From a bacterium (lineage in GTDB: Bacteria > Planctomycetota > B15-G4 > JADJEK01), in assembly GCA_030428825.1 (NCBI GenBank), contig JAUIEL010000461.1, positions 1-5,767 of the forward strand: a stretch of DNA of 5,767 bases. The letters run 5' to 3'. Both the position numbers and the translations under genes were made by a program. Shown in pieces: positions 1-5,767 of the stretch (the stretch's first letter is position 1; every line of letters starts with the position of its first letter). A model generated the notes under the pieces. The model had not been told where the DNA came from and did not search any database. It saw nothing but the letters and a program-made list of their open reading frames with translations.

Positions 1-41
1 AGGGAGAGGAGGGCGAGGAGGAAGGGGGCCGTCGTGCGCAT
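1..41 (-). CDS. 5' end of a probable secreted or membrane protein (partial)
   Basis: An ATG on the minus strand at 41 opens a frame that runs off the left edge of the window. The 13 complete codons read MRTTAPFLLALLS, a short charged start followed by a hydrophobic run, as at the beginning of a signal peptide or first membrane helix. It lies 41 nt downstream of the phosphatase stop on the same strand, so it could be the next gene of that transcript. No clear Shine-Dalgarno sequence precedes the ATG. The product cannot be identified from so few residues, and the start is an inference from the hydrophobic pattern and the gene order. Confidence 0.4.
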   Translation of the reverse strand, partial: MRTTAPFLLALLS

Positions 42-82
42 CGCGGCGATCGTAGAGGATGCGGGCGGACCGGAGGGGCCGG

Positions 83-1450
83 CTACTCCCCCCGCGAACG
101 AAGGTCGGCGAGCTCCACCACCGTCCGGACCGGCGCCCCGTCGATCACCGGGACCTCGTTCGCCGCGTCCCGGCACTCGAACGTCACCGTCCCATCCCCG
201 TCGTCGCCGACGTCGACCGTCAGGAGTCCGTACGAGTTCCCCTCGAGCCCCCAGACGCGGGTCCGGTTCTTCTCCTTGCGCGGGCCGATCTCCCGCCCCT
301 GCTGCAGCGGCGAGCTCGTCAGCTCGTACAGCGAACGGCCGTCCTCGAGCTCGATCCGCATGAGCTCGCTGTAGTGACGGTCGCCGGAGAGGAGCACGAC
401 CCCGTCGATCCCACGCCGCTCGAGACCGTCGAGGAACCGGTAGTACTCCCGCCGCGCCGCGTGCCAGTGCCCGTCGTCCTTCTTCCCCTTGAAGATCATC
501 TGCGTGCCGTTCGCGACGACCTTCACCGGCGCGTCGGACCGCTCGAGGCCGTCGAGCAGCCAGGCGAGCTGCTCTTCGCCCCAGATCGCCGCCCGCTCGT
601 CCGGGACCTCCTCCGGGGTCCGATACGTGCGGTCGTCCAGCAGGAACACCTCGACCGGGCCGCGCCGGAACGACGTGAAGACACCCGGCCGGCCCTCGGT
701 CCCGTACGACGGGTTCGCCCAGACCGCGCGGAAGACGAGGAGCGCGTCCTCCTTCCCCGCGAACGTCCTGTCGGAGTTGTTCGGGCCGTAGTCGTGATCG
801 TCCCACGTCGCGTAGCACGGCGTGCTCCGCGCGAGCGTCGCCAGGTGGGCGCCGCGACGCGTGAACAGCTGCCGCGCGAGCATCGTCTCCTTCGAGCTCC
901 ACTCCCCGTCGTCGCCCGACGTCGAGAAGTAATGCTCGGGATCGGCCGCGCCGCGGACGTAGTAGCAGTTGTCGCCGAGGAACAGGAAGAGGTCCGGGCG
1001 CTCCGCCGCCGCGGCCCCGAGGACCGGGACCGGGCCGTGCTCGCCGTCGTCGATGCACGAGCCGCACGCGATCCGGACCCGCCCGCGGCGCGAGGGCGGA
1101 GGCGCGGTCGAGAATCGGACGGTCTCGGCGTCGGCCGATCCGGGCGCCGCCGCGTCCCGGAGCGTCACCTCGACCGGGAGGGACGGCCGCAGCCCGCCCA
1201 GCACGACCAACCGGCAACCGCCCCCGAGCACCTCCACCCGCGGCGCGACCGGAAGACCGTCCTGCGCGGCCTCCACCGCCAGCTCGACCCCCTCCCGCGG
1301 CCGCACCCAGACCCGCGCCTCCCGGTCGGAGACGTGCCCGATCATCGGCCCCGCGTCGATCCACCCGGAGCCGGCGCGCGCGTCGACTCCCGGCATCGGC
1401 GCCGACGCGCACCCCGCCACCAACAACAGCCCGCCGAACGACCGCCTCAT
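83..1450 (-). CDS. PhoD-like alkaline phosphatase (metallophosphoesterase), predicted lipoprotein
   Basis: This 455-aa protein belongs to the PhoD alkaline phosphatase family, metal-dependent enzymes that cleave phosphomonoesters or phosphodiesters outside the cytoplasm. Residues 1-14 look like a short lipoprotein signal with lipobox LVAGC, so Cys14 would be the lipidated residue. Residues about 30-120 match the N-terminal beta-sandwich domain of the family. The catalytic domain follows, with its motifs in order: IACGSC (127-132; Cys132 is the likely iron ligand by analogy with Bacillus PhoD), DLFLFLGDNCYY (153-164), WDDHDYGPN (216-224), NGTQM (314-318) and SGDRHYSE (355-362). All expected metal-ligand positions appear intact. 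The start at 1450 is chosen over an in-frame ATG at 1489 because AGGAGG lies 8 nt upstream and the lipoprotein signal begins there. The gene diverges from the molybdopterin oxidoreductase gene. The family is certain; the substrate is unknown, and no Pho box was recognised. Confidence 0.93.
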   Translation of the reverse strand: MRRSFGGLLLVAGCASAPMPGVDARAGSGWIDAGPMIGHVSDREARVWVRPREGVELAVEAAQDGLPVAPRVEVLGGGCRLVVLGGLRPSLPVEVTLRDAAAPGSADAETVRFSTAPPPSRRGRVRIACGSCIDDGEHGPVPVLGAAAAERPDLFLFLGDNCYYVRGAADPEHYFSTSGDDGEWSSKETMLARQLFTRRGAHLATLARSTPCYATWDDHDYGPNNSDRTFAGKEDALLVFRAVWANPSYGTEGRPGVFTSFRRGPVEVFLLDDRTYRTPEEVPDERAAIWGEEQLAWLLDGLERSDAPVKVVANGTQMIFKGKKDDGHWHAARREYYRFLDGLERRGIDGVVLLSGDRHYSELMRIELEDGRSLYELTSSPLQQGREIGPRKEKNRTRVWGLEGNSYGLLTVDVGDDGDGTVTFECRDAANEVPVIDGAPVRTVVELADLRSRGE

Positions 1451-1458
1451 CGGACCGA

Positions 1459-1464
1459 CCTCCT
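1459..1464 (-). promoter_or_regulatory. Shine-Dalgarno sequence of the PhoD-like gene
   Basis: AGGAGG on the minus strand, separated by 8 nt from the ATG at 1450. It decides the start codon: the upstream in-frame ATG at 1489 would place charged residues ahead of the lipoprotein signal. Confidence 0.8.
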
Positions 1465-1523
1465 CGAGCCCCACTCTCCACTTTCGCACCGTCCGCCTCC
1501 AGCCCCCGGCCCTCCCCTCCCGC

Positions 1524-1529
1524 TATCAT
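1524..1529 (+). promoter_or_regulatory. Candidate -10 element for a leaderless transcript
   Basis: TATCAT matches the sigma-70 -10 consensus at five of six positions and stands out in a C-rich stretch. Eight bases separate it from the ATG at 1538, so transcription would be expected to begin at or next to the A of the start codon. No Shine-Dalgarno sequence lies upstream of that ATG, which agrees with a leaderless message. No -35 hexamer is visible at the usual distance (about 1501-1506 reads AGCCCC). The call is an inference from position and composition. The remainder of the 87-bp divergent gap (1451-1537) shows no other clear signal. Confidence 0.35.
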
Positions 1530-1537
1530 CCCCCTTC

Positions 1538-3481
<1,944 letters not shown>

Positions 3482-3495
3482 CCGCCCCGCCCCCC

Positions 3496-3500
3496 GGAGG
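3496..3500 (+). promoter_or_regulatory. Shine-Dalgarno sequence of the enoyl-CoA hydratase gene
   Basis: GGAGG (extended to GGAGGA) lies 5 nt before the ATG at 3506, inside the 24-nt gap after the oxidoreductase stop codon. This indicates separate ribosome loading on a shared transcript. Confidence 0.75.
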
Positions 3501-3505
3501 ATCCG

Positions 3506-4318
3506 ATGCCCGAACTCGTGAAGGTCGACGTCCGCGAGGGCGTCTGCTGGCTGACGCTCGACGACCCGCCGGCGAACGGCTACTCGTACGAGATGATGCA
3601 GGAACTCGACGCGGCGATCCTCGGCGCGCGGATGGACGACGACGTCCACGTGATCGTGCTGACCGGCGCCGGCGACAAGTTCTTCTGCGCGGGCGCGAAC
3701 ATCGACTACCTCGGGAAGATCACGCCCCGGTTCAAGTACTACTTCTGCCTCCACGCGAACGAGACGCTCGGGCGTCTCGAGCAGACGCCGAAGCTCGTGC
3801 TCGCCGCGCTGAACGGACACTGCGTCGGCGGCGGCCTCGAGGTCGCGCTCGCGTGCGACCTCCGCCTCGGCTGGCGGAACACCGCCGAGGGCGCGCGGCA
3901 ACCGAAGCTCGGCCTGCCGGAGGTGAAGCTCGGCGTCCTCCCGGGGACCGGCGGGACCCAGCGGCTCGTCCGCGCGCTCGGCAAGGCGCGCGCCATCGAC
4001 TGGATGGCGTCGGGCGAGAACCACTCGTTCGACGACGGCGCCGCGGCCGGCCTCGTCGACCGCCTCGTCGAGGCGGACTCGATCGACTCGTTCCGCGAGA
4101 AGGTCCACGCGTTCGCCCGGGAGTTCTGCCCCCCGAACCGCGCGTCGAAGGCGGTCGGTCTCATCAAGCGCGCCTGCCAGACCGGCGCCGAGATCCCCCT
4201 CGAGTCCGGCCTCGCCCTCGAACGCGAACTCCAGCAGCAGCTCTTCCAGAGCGACGACGCGAAGGAGGGGATCGCCGCGTTCATGGAGAAGAGGAAGCCG
4301 GCGTTCCGAGGAAGGTGA
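3506..4318 (+). CDS. Enoyl-CoA hydratase/isomerase family protein (crotonase)
   Basis: This 270-aa protein is the usual length for a crotonase, the family that hydrates, isomerises or otherwise transforms acyl-CoA thioesters through an oxyanion hole. The first oxyanion segment is FFCAGANI (59-66) and the second is GHCVGGGLE (104-112). Both catalytic glutamates of classical enoyl-CoA hydratase are present: Glu112 in GGGLEVAL (rat Glu144) and Glu139 in LPEVKLG (rat Glu164), followed by the conserved PGTGGTQRL (146-154). The C-terminal trimerisation helices end in a typical EGIAAFMEKRKPAF segment. The residues favour true syn-hydration of a 2-enoyl-CoA, but chain length and side groups cannot be told. 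It starts 24 nt after the oxidoreductase stop with its own Shine-Dalgarno sequence, so the two are probably co-transcribed. The gene could serve beta-oxidation or a specialised acyl-CoA route that includes the Mo enzyme; the latter is inference. Confidence 0.94.
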   Translation: MPELVKVDVREGVCWLTLDDPPANGYSYEMMQELDAAILGARMDDDVHVIVLTGAGDKFFCAGANIDYLGKITPRFKYYFCLHANETLGRLEQTPKLVLAALNGHCVGGGLEVALACDLRLGWRNTAEGARQPKLGLPEVKLGVLPGTGGTQRLVRALGKARAIDWMASGENHSFDDGAAAGLVDRLVEADSIDSFREKVHAFAREFCPPNRASKAVGLIKRACQTGAEIPLESGLALERELQQQLFQSDDAKEGIAAFMEKRKPAFRGR

Positions 4319-4338
4319 GCCGCTGCGCGCGGGGCGAG

Positions 4339-4366
4339 GAACGCGTTCGGGAACGTCTGCGCGTTC
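4339..4366. repeat. Small palindrome cluster downstream of the crotonase gene
   Basis: GAACGCGTTC (4339-4348) is a perfect 10-bp palindrome. Its GAACGCG half can also pair with CGCGTTC at 4360-4366, and CGTTC (4344-4348) with GAACG (4351-4355). These alternatives compete with each other. No T-run follows, so this is not a canonical intrinsic terminator. It may contribute to 3'-end folding of the operon transcript. Confidence 0.35.
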
Positions 4367-4371
4367 GCCAC

Positions 4372-4505
4372 GGCGGCGGCCGGAGGAGGGACGAGCTCTC
4401 CGACCCGCTCACGTCCTCGCGCGATGCGTCGGGAGTGGTCTCCGCGCGGTTTCGAGTCGCGCTGCGGGGTCGCTCTCGGAGCCTCATCCCTCCTCCGGCC
4501 CCGCC
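4372..4505. repeat. Long imperfect inverted repeat between convergent operons
   Basis: The left arm (4372-4395) and right arm (4483-4505) pair over 23 positions with one mismatch (C4392 against A4486) and one bulged base (C4377). The core is a perfect 14-bp match, GGCCGGAGGAGGGA at 4378-4391 against 4487-4500. The loop is 87 nt, and inside it CGACCC (4401-4406) can pair with GGGTCG (4467-4472), so the whole 134-nt block could fold as one extended hairpin in RNA from either strand. It lies in the 205-bp gap between the crotonase stop (4318) and the DinB-like stop (4524), which holds no gene. Termination, 3'-end protection or a small mobile remnant are possible roles; none is shown by the sequence. 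Confidence 0.6.
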
Positions 4506-4523
4506 TCGCCCGCTCGGACTTCC

Positions 4524-5180
4524 TCACCCGATTCCGGGGGTGGAAGAGGGGGAGTCCGGTGAGGACCCATGGAATGGCGCTGACGCGGAGCCCTGACGAC
4601 CGTGTCGGTCCTCCGCGTCAGCGTGCTCTCCCCTGCTCTCCCCTGCTCTCCCCTGCTCTCCTTGCTTCCCCAGGTATCTCTCCTCCATCACGTCCGCGTG
4701 ATGCGCCTGATGCCCCGCGAGGATCCACGCCTGCGCTCTCGTCGTGAACTCGCAGCCGGACGCGGTGCCCCTTCGGTCCCAGACGTCCGGGGGGAACGAG
4801 CGGAGGAGGGCGAGGGTCGAGAGGCGGACGAGGCGGAACTCCTCGAGGAGGGAGTCGAGGTCGCGGGCGTCGAAGCGGCCGGTCCGGACGTAGAGCTGTT
4901 CGTCGAACGACGGGAACGGTTCGGGGTCGCTCCGGGCGAAGGCGAGGGCGCGGAGGGCGAAGGCGCGCTCGCCGTCGACGACGTGGCCGAGCACCTCCTT
5001 CAGGCTCCACTTCCCTTCGGCGTAGCGGTGCGCGCCGGCCTCGTCGTCGAGGGGGTCGAGGAGCTCGATCGTGCGGTGCAGCTCCGACTCGAGCGTCTCC
5101 AGCAGGTCGCCGTCGGGGACCCGTTCGACGTACGGGCGGTAGAACGGGGCGAACTCGTCGTCGCGGGGGCGGGTGTTCAT
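4524..5180 (-). CDS. DinB/YfiT-like metal-binding four-helix protein with variable C-terminal tail
   Basis: This 218-aa protein matches the DinB/YfiT four-helix-bundle superfamily, whose members bind a divalent metal with three histidines and often act as thiol-dependent transferases or have unknown roles. The triad is His66 (LGHVVDGE), His157 and His161 (AGHQAHHADVMEE), almost exactly the spacing of Bacillus YfiT (67, 160, 164). Other family signs are GKWSLKEVLGH (56-66) and PFPSFDEQLYV (88-98). The fold should end near ERYL (167-170). Residues 171 onward come from a 10-bp tandem repeat and then a hairpin, and are Gly/Ser/Pro-rich without family similarity, so they look like former non-coding DNA now read in frame. 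The start at 5180 has GGAG 8 nt upstream. It lies 22 nt after the lipocalin-like gene on the same strand, suggesting an operon. The function and bound substrate are unknown. Confidence 0.88.
   Translation of the reverse strand: MNTRPRDDEFAPFYRPYVERVPDGDLLETLESELHRTIELLDPLDDEAGAHRYAEGKWSLKEVLGHVVDGERAFALRALAFARSDPEPFPSFDEQLYVRTGRFDARDLDSLLEEFRLVRLSTLALLRSFPPDVWDRRGTASGCEFTTRAQAWILAGHQAHHADVMEERYLGKQGEQGRAGESRGEHADAEDRHGRQGSASAPFHGSSPDSPSSTPGIG
4578..4623. terminator. Perfect 13-bp hairpin, candidate bidirectional terminator
   Basis: CGCTGACGCGGAG (4578-4590) is exactly complementary to 4611-4623. Within the 20-nt loop, GACCG (4598-4602) pairs with CGGTC (4606-4610) around a TGT triloop, leaving a 7-nt bulge. 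The stem is GC-rich and stable on either strand. Neither side has a run of T, so it is not a textbook intrinsic terminator. On the plus strand it is followed by the C-rich, G-poor repeat tract typical of Rho loading sites. It lies inside the present 3' end of the DinB-like gene, and a TGA at 4618-4620 in another minus-strand frame falls within its arm. A terminator role is inferred from its place between convergent operons. Confidence 0.5.
4625..4661. repeat. 10-bp tandem repeat (GCTCTCCCCT, three full copies plus 7 bp)
   Basis: Exact units lie at 4625-4634, 4635-4644 and 4645-4654, with a partial GCTCTCC at 4655-4661. On the minus strand the array encodes residues of about 173-185 of the DinB-like protein. 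Because 10 is not a multiple of three, each gain or loss of a unit changes the reading frame of everything downstream. On the plus strand each unit is 60% C and 10% G. Such short perfect arrays commonly vary in copy number by slippage; variation here is inferred. Confidence 0.9.
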
Positions 5181-5188
5181 CGGTTCGG

Positions 5189-5192
5189 CTCC
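5189..5192 (-). promoter_or_regulatory. Shine-Dalgarno sequence of the DinB-like gene
   Basis: GGAG on the minus strand lies 8 nt before the ATG at 5180, in the 22-nt gap after the stop of the upstream lipocalin-like gene. It supports the 5180 start. Confidence 0.55.
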
Positions 5193-5202
5193 GGGGATGA
5201 GG

Positions 5203-5767
5203 TCAGCGGCGCAGCTCGGCGCGTTGGGTCGAGGTGACGGGGAACGAGCGGACGACCGGGACGTCTCCGCCGCCGGTGTCGCGCGCGCCCTCGTCGTCGG
5301 ACGAGACGATCACGTCGAACGTCAGCCGGTCGCCGTGGCGGCGCCAGCGCATGACGAGGCGGCTCCCGCCGACGGCGTACGCCTGGATCAGCGTGTCGGC
5401 GCCGTACCACGACTCGATCTCGACGCCGTTGCGTTCGTCGACGAGGTACCGGCCGCTCTCGGGATCGACGGCGACGAGCGTGTAGTCGCGCCGGCTCGGC
5501 GTGCGGCCATCGTCGTACGTGACGACGAAGTCCCACCGCGCGGGGTCGTCGGTCGGGGCGATCTCCAGGGTCATGTCGACGACGCGGGGGCGGGGGCTCG
5601 CGGGACGCGCGATCTCGAGCGGGCCGCGCCAGCGCCCGGCCCAGCTCGCGGGGAACGGCAGCGGCGAGGCGATCCAGACCAGGCCCTTCAGGCTCTCGGG
5701 GAGCGCGCGCGGCGGCGCCGGACCGTCGACGAGTTCGATCTCGCCGGTCCGACGGCTCCAGGTGACG
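5203..5767 (-). CDS. Lipocalin-like beta-barrel protein of unknown function (3' part, partial)
   Basis: The minus-strand frame ending in TGA at 5203-5205 stays open to the right edge, giving at least 187 residues; the true start is outside the window. An internal ATG at 5574 is not the start: it has no Shine-Dalgarno sequence, and the upstream codons keep the same G/C-ending usage and add a sensible W-A-G-R-W-R-G strand (visible residues 42-48). That motif resembles the first strand of lipocalin-type barrels. It is followed by alternating strands such as WDFVVTYDDG, RDYTLVAVD, GRYLVDERNG and SRLVMRWRRHGDRLTFDVIV. The DERNG segment is the most distinctive part. No catalytic residues can be named. 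It is upstream of, and probably co-transcribed with, the DinB-like gene. The fold is inferred from pattern only; ligand and location are unknown, and any signal peptide would lie beyond the window. Confidence 0.75.
   Translation of the reverse strand, partial: VTWSRRTGEIELVDGPAPPRALPESLKGLVWIASPLPFPASWAGRWRGPLEIARPASPRPRVVDMTLEIAPTDDPARWDFVVTYDDGRTPSRRDYTLVAVDPESGRYLVDERNGVEIESWYGADTLIQAYAVGGSRLVMRWRRHGDRLTFDVIVSSDDEGARDTGGGDVPVVRSFPVTSTQRAELRR

Noticed and set aside
1451..1489. Upstream ATG at 1489 as start of the PhoD-like protein
   Set aside because: It adds 13 charged or irrelevant residues before the lipoprotein signal, while the ATG at 1450 has a strong Shine-Dalgarno sequence at ideal spacing.
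59..1537. Plus-strand open frame continuous with the oxidoreductase, which would give a 1140-aa protein
   Set aside because: It is the antisense of the PhoD-like gene. The conserved oxidoreductase sequence begins at the ATG at 1538, and the upstream residues are Arg/Pro-rich with no family similarity.
4602..5237. 211-aa plus-strand open frame
   Set aside because: It is antisense to the DinB-like gene, whose three-histidine pattern and family motifs make the minus strand the coding one.

Overview
The window is bacterial chromosomal DNA of very high GC content. Third codon positions in every real gene are almost all G or C, which also leaves long open frames on the opposite strands. The gene families (a PhoD-like lipoprotein phosphatase, a molybdopterin oxidoreductase, a crotonase, a DinB/YfiT-like protein and a lipocalin-like protein) suit a GC-rich environmental bacterium such as a planctomycete, myxobacterium or relative. 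The sequence alone does not fix the phylum.

Layout from left to right: positions 1-41 (minus strand) hold the first 13 codons of a gene that looks secreted. Positions 83-1450 (minus) hold a PhoD-family alkaline phosphatase with a lipoprotein signal. A divergent 87-bp gap follows, with a possible leaderless promoter for the plus strand. Positions 1538-3481 (plus) encode a cytoplasmic molybdopterin/[4Fe-4S] oxidoreductase, followed after 24 nt by an enoyl-CoA hydratase/isomerase family protein (3506-4318); the two form a probable operon. Positions 4319-4523 hold no gene but carry a long imperfect inverted repeat. Then, reading leftward on the minus strand, come the 3' part of a lipocalin-like gene (open to the right window edge, stop at 5203) and, 22 nt downstream of it, a DinB-like gene (4524-5180).

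The two operons converge on about 4319-4680, which is the most unusual part of the window. It holds a roughly 23-bp stem with an 87-nt loop, a perfect 13-bp hairpin, and a 10-bp tandem repeat of three and a half copies. The repeat lies inside the 3' end of the DinB-like gene. Its unit is not a multiple of three, so changes in copy number switch the protein's C-terminus between three reading frames. The present frame appears to read through what may once have been the gene's own terminator.

No mobile element, CRISPR array, tRNA, rRNA or recognisable novel multi-gene system is visible. The Mo-enzyme/crotonase pair is the only combination hinting at a shared metabolic task, and its substrate cannot be read from the sequence.
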